Positions 16,743-23,893 of a stretch of 40,676 nucleotides of DNA are shown here, one piece after another. Position 1 is the stretch's first letter. Every line of letters begins with the position of its first letter. Origin of the DNA: an uncultured Clostridia bacterium. GTDB taxonomy: Bacteria > Bacillota > Clostridia > Christensenellales > Borkfalkiaceae. The notes beneath the pieces were generated by a model. That model was not told the DNA's origin and ran no database searches. It saw nothing but the letters and a program-made list of their open reading frames with translations. The position numbers were made by a program, and so were the translations under genes. The stretch spans positions 1-40,676 of the forward strand of contig CANRGG010000017.1 in NCBI GenBank assembly GCA_947630115.1, in the 5' to 3' direction.

Positions 16743-16803
16743 AAATGATTCTCCTTTCCTTTATTTTTTTCGAATCTTTGAAGCTCCATAACTGCAAGTT
16801 ATG
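15980..16803 (-). repeat. 824-bp near-identical inverted repeat, right arm
   Basis: This is the inverted counterpart of 3986-4809. The distance between the inner ends of the arms is about 11.2 kb. Outside position 16803 the sequence differs completely from the left flank: here a consensus promoter abuts the repeat. Confidence 0.95.
16789..16803 (-). promoter_or_regulatory. Palindrome at the start of the giant-gene leader (possible operator)
   Basis: On the minus strand ATAACT-TGC-AGTTAT is a perfect inverted repeat about 8-10 bases after the transcription start predicted from the nearer promoter. The same palindrome is at 3987-4001 before giant gene A. A related one, sharing TAACTTGC and GTTA, sits at the same place relative to the farther promoter (16998-17015). 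Confidence 0.55.
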
Positions 16804-16817
16804 ACACTTTGGAATAA

Positions 16818-16846
16818 ATTTTAGCACAGTCGGGGAACGCTGTCAA
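16818..16846 (-). promoter_or_regulatory. Consensus promoter P2 of giant gene B
   Basis: On the minus strand TTGACA (16846-16841) and TAAAAT (16823-16818) are exactly 17 bases apart, with TGC before the -10 box. The predicted start is near 16811, giving a leader of about 70 bases with a strong AAGGAG site. This promoter lies only 15 bases outside the repeated 824-bp arm, so it belongs to the right flank alone. Confidence 0.9.
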
Positions 16847-16869
16847 GCAAATTCAAGCATTTAAGAAAC

Positions 16870-16928
16870 GAATTTTGAAAAAAATTACAAAATAACCCAA
16901 AGTCGGCGAAAAACACCGCCAACTTCGG
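16870..16928 (-). terminator. Putative terminator/attenuator hairpin between P1 and P2
   Basis: On the minus strand a 12-bp stem (16928-16917 with 16908-16897, two G-U pairs) is followed by a T-rich but interrupted tail. Transcripts from P1 would end here after about 130-150 bases. Confidence 0.6.
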
Positions 16929-16997
16929 CGTGCGTCTCCGCTTATACATGGAAGGCTCGGTTTCGTTTCCCTTCTGTATTCAATTTTCCAAATGTGT

Positions 16998-17022
16998 CTT
17001 AACCCGCAAGTTAAGTAACTTG
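16998..17022 (-). promoter_or_regulatory. Overlapping palindromes at the P1 start (possible operator)
   Basis: CTTAAC-6-GTTAAG (16998-17015) overlaps CAAGTTA-2-TAACTTG (17007-17022). They cover the expected first transcribed bases from P1. The core TAACTTGC is shared with the palindrome behind P2, at the same distance from the -10 box (14 versus 16 bases), which points to a common repressor. Confidence 0.55.
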
Positions 17023-17027
17023 TGACT

Positions 17028-17056
17028 ATTATAACAAAACAAATTTGTCCTGTCAA
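17028..17056 (-). promoter_or_regulatory. Perfect consensus promoter P1 upstream of giant gene B
   Basis: On the minus strand TTGACA (17056-17051), a 17-base spacer and TATAAT (17033-17028) preceded by TGT form a full consensus plus extended -10. There is no convincing gene directly behind it: a hairpin with a T-rich tail follows within 150 bases. It therefore makes either a short RNA or an attenuated leader of giant gene B. Confidence 0.9.
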
Positions 17057-17129
17057 GATTTTCGGCGAAAATTTTTGCGATTTTTCTTGCCTTTTTGTGC
17101 CTTTTTTCAGGTTCTGTGCCTTTTTTGTC

Positions 17130-17937
17130 AAATTTTTCTCGATTGCACTCGGTTTTTTGTAAATTTAACCGTGTGAAACCGCGAAGGGGGACTTTTTTTG
17201 CGGATTTTTTCTTTTCGCCGGTTTTTCTCCGTTCGGCGCGGTTTTGAAACGAGGATCGCCGGGGTTTTTGAGGATCGCCGGCTTTTTATTGGCTTCCGGC
17301 GAGGATTTCGTGCCTTGCGGCGGTATTTTCGGCCGCGACGGGGGGATCGCCAGTTCCCTGCGAGGGCGTGTGGAGCCTCCAAACCTTTCGGTAGGCGGAT
17401 TTGGGCGACATTCTCGAGCTTTTATCAGCTTTTCGATGAGGATTTCGTGCCTTGCGATGAAATTTCGGCCGCTGCGGGGCTTTGCCCATGCTCTAAATTA
17501 TGCGCGTGCCGCCCGCGATATGAAACAAGCCCCGCAAAATCGCCCGCCGAAATGTGCGCAGCCGGAAGCGCGCCGCCGATACGCCCGTTTTCGCCGCGTT
17601 GCGACAAATATCGCCTCGGAATATTGCGTTGCGCCGCGGAATTTTCGCCTCAGAGCATTCCGCCACTTTACAACACATTTTGCCCCTGCCGCCCCCCGCG
17701 CATATGTTGCCCACGCGTTTCGGCCTGCACCCCGACGCATATGTCGCCCTGAAAATCCTTTCCGAGTTTTTCCTTATATATTCTATTATGTTCGCGCGCG
17801 CACGTGCGCGCGAGGGCACTTCCTTTCATTTGATTTTCATTTTCTTTTCATCTTTTTATTTCGAATTTCATCGAAATAAAGCGTTTTATTATTTCGAATT
17901 TCATCGAAATAAATGGTTTTTGGCCGTTTTTGGCGGT
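17130..17937. other. Long intergenic region with degenerate repeats, no gene seen
   Basis: I see no credible gene in about 800 bases. A direct repeat of about 35 bp beginning GAGGATTTCGTGCCTTGCG occurs at 17301 and 17438. An 18-bp palindrome of alternating CG with a central ACGT lies near 17792-17810. Two tandem copies, 33 bases apart, of a hairpin with stem TTATTTCG/CGAAATAA (17856-17879 and 17889-17912) lie just after the end of ddl. The latter could act as weak 3' ends for the ddl transcript, although no T-run follows. Confidence 0.6.
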
Positions 17938-19065
17938 TTAGCGCGAAAGTTTGCGCCGTTTCCCGCCGACGCTCTGCGTGGAAAGGATCCCGCTCGAGAC
18001 AAGCTGTTTTTTCGGGAGCTCCCGCTCGATCGCGTCGCGCAGCAGGCTCTCGAGGAGATTTTTCGCGGCAAGCAAACTTTCGCCGCCGAAGAGGTAGGTC
18101 GCAAGCGTCCCCGGCACGGTGTTGAGCTCATTGAAATAGAGCTCGTCGCCGCTTAAAAGAAAGTCCGCCCGCACAATGCCGTTCATGTCGAACGCGTCGA
18201 GGATTTGGCGCAAAATCTCCTTGATCTTCTCCGCCGTTTCTTCGGGGATCTCAGCGGGCTGCCGGGAAGTTCGCCCACCCGTCGACTCATACTTTTCCTC
18301 GAAGGAGAGAATGGGCGCCGCGGAAAAGACCTCCTCCACTTCGGACAGGACCACCTCGCCGCCCCGGCGGAATGCCGCGCAGTTCAAGTCCCGCTTTGAC
18401 GGAAGATATTTTTCAACGAGCGCCGCGCCGTCCAAGGAAAAACACAGCGAAAGGGCAGAACGAAGGGCGTCCTCGTTTTCGGCGACCGAAATGCCGATAC
18501 TCGAGCCGAGCTTCGAGGGCTTCACGATGACGGGAAATCCGAGATGGGAGGAGATCCGCCCGATCTGTGCAGCAGGATCTTGCCGCCATTCCTTTTCGCG
18601 CACGATGAGATCGTCCACGACGGGGATCTCCATTCCCCGCAGGAAAATTTTGGAGAGGGTCTTGTCGAGGAAGAGCGCGGATTCCGCCGCCGCGGGCGAA
18701 GCGGAGACGATCTCGTGCCATTGAAGGAGCGCGGAGAGCCCCCCGCCCTCGCCGAGTCCCCCATGGCAGCAGTTGAGCGCGCAGTCGATCGGGTACTGTT
18801 TCTTTTGCCGCTTCTTCTCGCACAGCCCGCCGCGGGTCAGACGGACGGGCAAAAACCCCTTTTGATCTTTTCTTCCCTTGGGGGGATCGACAAAATCCGC
18901 GACCTCGCGCGCCGAGCGGACGAGAAACATTTCATTTTGCTCGTCGAGATAGACCGGCAGGACCTCGAAAGTGCCGCGCAGAAGATTGACGGCGTAGATC
19001 CCCGTGATGACGGAGATCTCACGCTCGTTTGATCTGCCGCCGAAAAAAACCGCTGCTGTTTGCAT
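17938..19065 (-). CDS. ddl: D-alanine--D-alanine ligase
   Basis: This 375-aa ATP-grasp enzyme joins two D-Ala residues in the cytosol for the peptidoglycan stem peptide; the product is the substrate of the MurF-type ligase encoded next to it. N-terminal FFGGRSNEREISVITG, ATP-grasp KPSKLGSSIGIS and the metal-binding C-terminal motif RADFLLSGDELYFNELNTVPG are all present. The length is close to the family norm. The ATG at 19065 has a GGAGG site 8 bases upstream and an AT-rich TATATAAAAT stretch before it that may be a -10 box. The gene is separated from murF by a terminator and a long inverted repeat, so it is probably transcribed on its own. Confidence 0.95.
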   Translation of the reverse strand: MQTAAVFFGGRSNEREISVITGIYAVNLLRGTFEVLPVYLDEQNEMFLVRSAREVADFVDPPKGRKDQKGFLPVRLTRGGLCEKKRQKKQYPIDCALNCCHGGLGEGGGLSALLQWHEIVSASPAAAESALFLDKTLSKIFLRGMEIPVVDDLIVREKEWRQDPAAQIGRISSHLGFPVIVKPSKLGSSIGISVAENEDALRSALSLCFSLDGAALVEKYLPSKRDLNCAAFRRGGEVVLSEVEEVFSAAPILSFEEKYESTGGRTSRQPAEIPEETAEKIKEILRQILDAFDMNGIVRADFLLSGDELYFNELNTVPGTLATYLFGGESLLAAKNLLESLLRDAIERELPKKQLVSSGILSTQSVGGKRRKLSR

Positions 19066-19093
19066 AACATTGCCTCCGAATTTTATATAGATT

Positions 19094-19178
19094 CGCGTCC
19101 GCCGCAGCGGGGCCTTGGCGGCGATCGTTTGAATTTACAGCGATCATCTCAAAAGGGAAACGCGCTGCGGCGGACGCG
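19094..19178. repeat. 16-bp perfect inverted repeat upstream of ddl
   Basis: The arms at 19094-19109 and 19163-19178 are perfect complements around a 53-base loop with a further GCGATC/GATCGC pairing. They lie between the murF terminator and the ddl start, so they could fold in the ddl leader or affect its promoter. Confidence 0.7.
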
Positions 19179-19192
19179 GGAAAATGAAGCCG

Positions 19193-19223
19193 AAAAAAAC
19201 ACCGAAGCATTTTTCTTCGGTGT
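19193..19223 (-). terminator. Intrinsic terminator of the tsaE-murF operon
   Basis: On the minus strand a 9-bp stem (19223-19215 with 19207-19199) and 7-base loop are followed by a run of at least six T, 34 bases after the murF stop. Confidence 0.9.
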
Positions 19224-19256
19224 ATTATATGAAAATCTGAAATTTTTCGCGCCCGT

Positions 19257-20846
19257 TTAGCGGTAAAGATCGGGCAGATCGTTCAAAAACAGCACGCTGT
19301 CACCTGCGGAGAGCTCGGCGGACAAGATCTCCTGCGCCTTTTGCAGCGTCGGCACAATGCGGATCCGCTTTTCGTCGCCGCCTGCGTCGGAATAGCCCTT
19401 GCGCACAGGCAGAACAAGCGTTTCACCGACGAGCAGGACGTCGAGCCCCACGAGCGCCCCACCGAGCTCGGCGTTCAGTTTTTCCTCGAGCTGGCCGAGC
19501 TCCACGAGCCCCGGCGTCACGACCATCTTCTTCCCCGGGAAGAGGCGGAGGGTCTCGACGGCGTCCTTCGCCCCCGCGATATTCGAATTGTAGGAGTCGT
19601 CCAGGATGAAAAGCCCATTCGCCTCGATCTTTTGCAGGCGGTGCGGCACGGGCTGCAAGTTCCGGGCGGCGCGGGCGATCTCCTCCGCGCTCATTCCGAG
19701 CAGCAGGCAGAGCGCCGCGGCAAGCGCGACGTCCTCGGCGGCGTTTTTCCCGAGAAGCGACGTCTCGATCCCGATCCGCTCGCCTTGGAGCAGCAGATCG
19801 AACGAACTGCCCTCACAGGTGCAGACGAGGTTTTCGATCCGGAAGTCCTCTCCTTCGCGCAGAGCGTCCTTGGCGGAAAGATCTGCGACGGTTTTCCCGA
19901 GGACGCACCTCTCCGCACGGGCGGCGAGCACCCCCTTCTCGCGCTTGATATTTTCAAGGGTTAAAAAGGTTTCGATGTGCTGTTCGCAGACCCCCGTGAC
20001 GACGCCGTATCCGGGCTGTACCAGATCGCAGAGCTCCCCGATGTCGCCTTCATGCCGCGCGCCCATCTCGGCGAGAAAGACGTCACAGTCGAGCCCCTCT
20101 TCAAACACCGTTCGGGCGATCCCCATGGGCGTATTGAAGGAGGCGGGCGTCGCGACGACTTTGTACTTTTCGGAGAGCAGCTGCGCCGCGAAGTGCTTGA
20201 CGCTCGTCTTGCCGAAACTTCCCGTGATCCCGACCTTTTTGCATGAACTTGTGGACAAAAGTTTCGCCGCACGACGCACAAAACGGCGGTTGTGCGGAAT
20301 TTCATACGCCTTCATGAGGCCGTTCGCGATCGTCATCACAAACGGGAGCAGGAGGGTGAGCAGGGTGACGGGAACAAAGCGCAAAAGGGCGAACCATTCC
20401 GCCTCTACCGCAAGCGAAAGCGCGAAAAACGCAAAGCCGAGCCCCACGGAAAAGAGCAAAAGCAGGACAAACTCGGCGGCTTTGAGCCGCAAAAGACGAG
20501 CGGTTTTTTTCGCGGGAACTTTGAGCGCGTACTTTCTTTCGGAAAAAAGGTACAGGAAAACCAGCAAAAAGACGGGCGCCGCGGAAATGAGATTGGCAGC
20601 CCAAACGCCCGCAAAGGAAAAGCAGACGTTCAAAAGCGCCGTCAGAAGGACCAGCGAAAGGGTAAGCAACGAGAGTCGCTTGCGCTGGATATTGTCCTTC
20701 GAAAAATACCATTTGAGAAAGCGGCGCCCCTCGTATCCACACTGCTGCATGAGCGCCGCAAGCCTTGCCGAAACGAGAAAGAGAAGCACGGCAAACACCG
20801 CCCCTCCGCCGCAGATCAACAGGATCGAAGAAAGTTCAAACTTCAT
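19257..20846 (-). CDS. murF: Membrane-anchored MurF-type Mur ligase
   Basis: This 529-aa protein combines an N-terminal membrane part with a Mur ligase. Hydrophobic segments are seen at about 5-28, 58-80, 84-102, 124-148 and 152-178. A Mur ligase follows with ATP loop GITGSFGKTS (206-215), the NTPMGIARTVFEEG stretch, AEMGARHEGDIGEL, and in the third domain DDSYNSN and GLVELG. MurF adds D-Ala-D-Ala to the UDP-MurNAc-tripeptide; DDSYNAN-type and EMG motifs are MurF-like. Ordinary MurF is soluble and about 450 aa, so the membrane domain is unusual. Another Mur ligase-family role is possible. The gene overlaps the upstream hydrolase by 11 bases and ends the tsaE operon; ddl follows. Confidence 0.85.
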   Translation of the reverse strand: MKFELSSILLICGGGAVFAVLLFLVSARLAALMQQCGYEGRRFLKWYFSKDNIQRKRLSLLTLSLVLLTALLNVCFSFAGVWAANLISAAPVFLLVFLYLFSERKYALKVPAKKTARLLRLKAAEFVLLLLFSVGLGFAFFALSLAVEAEWFALLRFVPVTLLTLLLPFVMTIANGLMKAYEIPHNRRFVRRAAKLLSTSSCKKVGITGSFGKTSVKHFAAQLLSEKYKVVATPASFNTPMGIARTVFEEGLDCDVFLAEMGARHEGDIGELCDLVQPGYGVVTGVCEQHIETFLTLENIKREKGVLAARAERCVLGKTVADLSAKDALREGEDFRIENLVCTCEGSSFDLLLQGERIGIETSLLGKNAAEDVALAAALCLLLGMSAEEIARAARNLQPVPHRLQKIEANGLFILDDSYNSNIAGAKDAVETLRLFPGKKMVVTPGLVELGQLEEKLNAELGGALVGLDVLLVGETLVLPVRKGYSDAGGDEKRIRIVPTLQKAQEILSAELSAGDSVLFLNDLPDLYR

Positions 20847-21540
20847 GGAAAAACTCCTCTGCCGCCAGATTAAAAGCCAGCGGATCGTCGAGATGTGCGA
20901 AATGTCCGCAGCCGCCGAGCACCAAGAGCCGGCTGCCCTTCACGCAGGCGTGATAGACCTTTGTCGAGGAGACGGGCGTCTCCCGATCGTTCTCCCCCGT
21001 CACAAAGAGCACCGGACGGGCGATCTTCCCGGCGTCCGCGCGCAGGTCCTCGTTGACGATCTTTTTATAACTTTCGCGCATAAGCGGGGAAAGTGAACGG
21101 TATTCCGCGCTCCCGAAATGTTTGGCCGCAAATTTCGGCGCGGCGCGTCTGACAAGCCGGTAGAGCTTCACGCGCGCCCGATAGGAAAATCCGCGCGGCG
21201 GCACAATCCCCGCACAGCCGCACAGCACCGCCCGATCGAACAGATCCCCGCGCGACAAGCACTTCACCGCCACCCGCCCGCCGAAGGAATGGGCGATGAC
21301 AAGGGGCTTTTCGATCTTGCGTTCCCTCAAAAAATTTTGTGTGAAATCGGCATAATCCCCCACCGACCAGGCGGCGGGAATGGGGTCGCTCTGCCCGAAC
21401 CCGGGAAAATCGAAGGCGGTCACGCGGTAAAACGCCGAAAAATAGTCGATCTGCGGAGTAAAGCTCTCTTTGGTGGAAAGATAGCCGTGCAGGAACACGA
21501 GATCGCGTCCGCTGCCCCTTTGCAGAACGGAAATATTCAA
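20836..21540 (-). CDS. Alpha/beta hydrolase
   Basis: This 234-aa protein has the alpha/beta-hydrolase fold: the oxyanion loop FLHGYLSTKESF (17-28), the DFPGFGQSD strand-turn, a nucleophile elbow AHSFGG with Ser85 (Ala replaces the usual first Gly of GxSxG), the acid-containing TGENDRETP (about 190-198) and the histidine in GCGHFAHLD. No signal peptide is present, so it is cytosolic. The substrate cannot be told from sequence. It sits between rimI and murF with overlapping ends (4 bases with rimI, 11 with murF), so it is translationally coupled to both. Confidence 0.88.
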   Translation of the reverse strand: MNISVLQRGSGRDLVFLHGYLSTKESFTPQIDYFSAFYRVTAFDFPGFGQSDPIPAAWSVGDYADFTQNFLRERKIEKPLVIAHSFGGRVAVKCLSRGDLFDRAVLCGCAGIVPPRGFSYRARVKLYRLVRRAAPKFAAKHFGSAEYRSLSPLMRESYKKIVNEDLRADAGKIARPVLFVTGENDRETPVSSTKVYHACVKGSRLLVLGGCGHFAHLDDPLAFNLAAEEFFHEV

Positions 21541-21974
21541 ATGAGCTCCTTTTTCATCACAATCGCGTCCTCGCCGTCGGGATAATAGCGGGACCGCGCA
21601 TAGACCCCCGAAAAGCCGTCATTCAGATACATCAGCAGGGCGGCGCTGTTCGAGACGCGCACTTCGAGAAACATCTTCTTGGCGCCCCGCCTCCTCGCTT
21701 CCGCCATCAGATCTTCCATGATCTTCTTGGCGCGCCCGCAGCGGCGGTACATCTCCGCCGTCGCGATCAGTTCGAGCTCCGCCTCGTCCTCCGTGACCGA
21801 GATCGCCCCATACGCGGTGATCATGCCGTCCTCTTCGAGCAGCGAGCCGAAAAATCTTCCCGAAAGAAAGGATTCGGCGAGCATTCGAACGTTCCACGGC
21901 TCCACCGAAAAACATTCTTTTTCAAGTTCCGCGATGGCGTTCAGGTCCTGAAAAGTCCATTCTCTGCCGTTCAT
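21537..21974 (-). CDS. rimI: Ribosomal-protein-S18-alanine N-acetyltransferase-like GNAT protein
   Basis: This 145-aa GNAT acetyltransferase matches RimI: an N-terminal IAELEKECFSVEPW motif, the acetyl-CoA loop MYRRCGRAKKIME, and the C-terminal RVSNSAALLMYLNDGFSGVYARSRYY segment typical of the family. RimI acetylates the N-terminus of S18 in E. coli; in Firmicutes the gene commonly sits next to tsaB, as here. The ATG overlaps the end of tsaB by 4 bases. Confidence 0.92.
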   Translation of the reverse strand: MNGREWTFQDLNAIAELEKECFSVEPWNVRMLAESFLSGRFFGSLLEEDGMITAYGAISVTEDEAELELIATAEMYRRCGRAKKIMEDLMAEARRRGAKKMFLEVRVSNSAALLMYLNDGFSGVYARSRYYPDGEDAIVMKKELI

Positions 21975-22609
21975 TTTCTGTTCTCCTCCGCCGAAGATCT
22001 CCGTAAATACAGGGCTTTGAGTGCCGACGGCGGCACAATCCGATCAGATTTTGCGAGTGCCGCGCGGACCAGCCCGCTGCCAGGCGAAACAATCCGACAG
22101 CCCTCGAAGAGCGGCTCGGACGCGATCGGGACGAACCCTTCGCGGATCCGCGCCTCCGTCTCTTCCCGGTCGGTAAAGGCGGGCGGCAGGACGATCTCGT
22201 TCTTTTCATCATAGCCGCAACTGTAAAAACAGCCGTGGCCCGCGTCGATCAGCGCAAGACGCCGCGCCGGGAGAGCCGCTTCCCCCCGTTCGGGACACGG
22301 TTCAGTATATGCGAGCGCGTCGAAAGAGGTGACGGCAAGGGCAGGCTTGTCCGAGGCAAGACAGAGCCCCTTGACGGTGGAAATGCCGATCCGGATCCCC
22401 GTAAAGGAGCCGGGGCCGATCGCCGCCGCGAAGAAATCGCAGTCGGACGGACGCATGTTCGCCTCTTCGAGCACATTTGCGACCTCATCCATGAGCCGCA
22501 CCGAATGCTGCAAGGCGCAATCGGGGCTAAAACGCTGAAACATGCGCCCCTCGAAATATGCGGCGACGCTCAAATATCTGCCGCCGGTGTCGATCGCAAG
22601 AAATTTCAA
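21971..22609 (-). CDS. tsaB: tRNA t6A biosynthesis protein TsaB
   Basis: TsaB is the non-catalytic partner of TsaD in making N6-threonylcarbamoyl-adenosine on ANN-decoding tRNAs. The start chosen is TTG at 22609, giving the canonical opening M-KFLAIDTGG; no ATG fits, and a longer reading would overlap deeply with tsaE. A GGGAG ribosome binding site lies about 8 bases upstream. The TTG overlaps the tsaE stop codon (TTGA), so the genes are translationally coupled. The conserved IGPGSFTGIRIG loop and KGLCLA helix are clear. The length is 212 aa, as usual. TsaD is not in the window. Confidence 0.93.
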   Translation of the reverse strand: MKFLAIDTGGRYLSVAAYFEGRMFQRFSPDCALQHSVRLMDEVANVLEEANMRPSDCDFFAAAIGPGSFTGIRIGISTVKGLCLASDKPALAVTSFDALAYTEPCPERGEAALPARRLALIDAGHGCFYSCGYDEKNEIVLPPAFTDREETEARIREGFVPIASEPLFEGCRIVSPGSGLVRAALAKSDRIVPPSALKALYLRRSSAEENRK

Positions 22610-23007
22610 AATTTGATCTCCCTGATCTCGTCTCCGCTGCCCGAAATCTTGATTCGTTTGCAGTTTTCGGGGAGCAGCGAGGCGATATTTTCGCTCCATT
22701 CGATCACGCAGATCCCGCCCGCATCGAAATAATCGGCGAGCCCCAGCTCATACGCCTGCCGCTCGCTGCCAATACGGTAGCAATCGAAATGAAAGAGCCT
22801 GTCCTCATAGCTGTTGACGTAGGCATAGGTGGGGCTTGTGATCTCGCCGTCGATGCCGAGCCCGCGCGCAATCCCCTTGGCGAGGACGGTTTTTCCGGCG
22901 CCCAAATTCCCGAAAAGCAGAACGACGTCGCCCGCTTCGAGACACTTTGCATAATTTTCGGCCCACCGGACCGTCTCTTCCGCGGAGTGGGAAAGAAAAA
23001 CGCCCAT
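22606..23007 (-). CDS. tsaE: tRNA t6A biosynthesis ATPase TsaE
   Basis: This 133-aa P-loop ATPase is TsaE, which resets the TsaB-TsaD complex. Walker A is GNLGAGKT (33-40), followed by TSPTYAYVNSY and the DCYRI motif near residue 75, with VIEWSENI after it; all are characteristic of the family. It is the first gene of the operon tsaE-tsaB-rimI-hydrolase-murF. The ATG at 23007 has a G-rich ribosome binding site and a good promoter 24 bases upstream. Confidence 0.95.
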   Translation of the reverse strand: MGVFLSHSAEETVRWAENYAKCLEAGDVVLLFGNLGAGKTVLAKGIARGLGIDGEITSPTYAYVNSYEDRLFHFDCYRIGSERQAYELGLADYFDAGGICVIEWSENIASLLPENCKRIKISGSGDEIREIKF

Positions 23008-23030
23008 ACCGACCCCCTATTTTTTTCTAT

Positions 23031-23059
23031 ATTTTAACACGTTTTCCGAAAATTATCAA
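23031..23059 (-). promoter_or_regulatory. Promoter of the tsaE-murF operon
   Basis: On the minus strand TTGATA (23059-23054), 17 bases and TAAAAT (23036-23031) preceded by TGT. The predicted leader is about 17-20 bases and contains the ribosome binding site. Confidence 0.8.
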
Positions 23060-23084
23060 GCAATGCGCTGCCCGTTTGCAACGA

Positions 23085-23541
23085 TTTTTGGGAACAAGCT
23101 CATTTCGCGCGTCGAACGGTTTTATTTCCCCTTCAGCAGCTTTTGGAGATTTTACCGCACTTGGAACGCAAATTAATTTTACATGTATCAGATTTTCATT
23201 CTCGCCAGGCAGTTTTTGAAATGTTTTCCTCGGGCGTGGAACGTGAATTGATTTCGCGCGTCGAACGGTTTTTATTTCCTCTTGGTAGATTTTGGATCGT
23301 TCACCCTGCACTTGAAAAAGCGAACCGAATTCACATGTCAAGCGCATTTTCATTTCCCATGGCAACTTTTAAGCCTTTCACCTCGCACTTGGACCGTGAT
23401 TTGATTTCGCGCGTCGAACGGATTTTCATTTCTTCTCGACAGCGTTTGAGCCTTCCACCTCGCACTTGGAACGCGGCCGATTTCGCACGTCGAGCGGATT
23501 TTCATTCTCCATCGGGTAACATTTAATGCGCCCCACCTCGC
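23085..23541. repeat. Degenerate tandem repeat, about six copies of a 75-77-bp unit
   Basis: Successive units carry the ordered words CGCACTTGGAACG, GATTTCGCGCGTCGAACGG, TTTTCATTTC and a TTT-GCCT-TTCACCTCG end. Copies begin near 23085, 23152, 23235, 23309, 23387 and 23464. Units are about 60-80% alike. No reading frame stays open across them on either strand, so they look non-coding. They fill most of the gap between the tsaE promoter and the surface-protein terminator. Confidence 0.8.
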
Positions 23542-23574
23542 ATGCTGATTCTTTCCCTACTTTTTCTCAACCCT

Positions 23575-23705
23575 CCGCGCCGCGCTTGTAACCTGCCGCA
23601 TTTTCGATTGCGTTTGCAATCTATCGCATTTGCCGTGTTTACAGCCCGCTCCATTTTTAATTTGTCGTGTTTGTAGTTCATTGCATTTGCAGCCTACTCG
23701 CGCAA
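23575..23705. repeat. Short degenerate tandem repeat (about 25-28-bp unit)
   Basis: About four to five imperfect copies of a unit with TTTGTA/CAxxCxxTCGCATTT follow one another. This is a second, different repeat next to the 77-bp array. The remaining bases up to 23827 show nothing I can interpret. Confidence 0.55.
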
Positions 23706-23825
23706 AAATTATTCTCATTTTTTCCTTCAAAACTGCCTGCTTTTTTTCCAAAACTGCATACAGGTCGCAAAAAACGCGCATGCGGCTTACTAAATCAAGC
23801 AAAGTACGCACAAACTTTTTTCACT

Positions 23826-23861
23826 AAAAGAGGCGGAAACCAAGTCCGGTTTCCGCCTCTT
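23826..23861 (-). terminator. Intrinsic terminator of the 828-aa surface protein gene
   Basis: A perfect 14-bp stem (23828-23841 with 23848-23861) and 6-base loop lie 33 bases after the stop. On the minus strand it is followed by a TTTTAGTG tail, and an A/T-rich tract also follows on the other side. Confidence 0.85.
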
Positions 23862-23893
23862 TCTCTACTGCTTTATGCTTTTTCGTTCCTTTT

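Noticed and set aside
16853-17131. A 92-codon minus-strand frame upstream of giant gene B
   Set aside because: It spans promoter P1, the palindromes and the terminator-like hairpin; the composition is not protein-like and there is no ribosome binding site.
17198-17879. Open frames of 184 and 211 codons between P1 and ddl
   Set aside because: Overlapping in different frames on a repeat-bearing stretch, Arg/Ala/Phe-rich, no start signals and no similarity I recognise.
23085-23705. Possible CRISPR array
   Set aside because: Units are contiguous and degenerate over their full length, with no constant repeat separated by unique spacers, and there are no cas genes.
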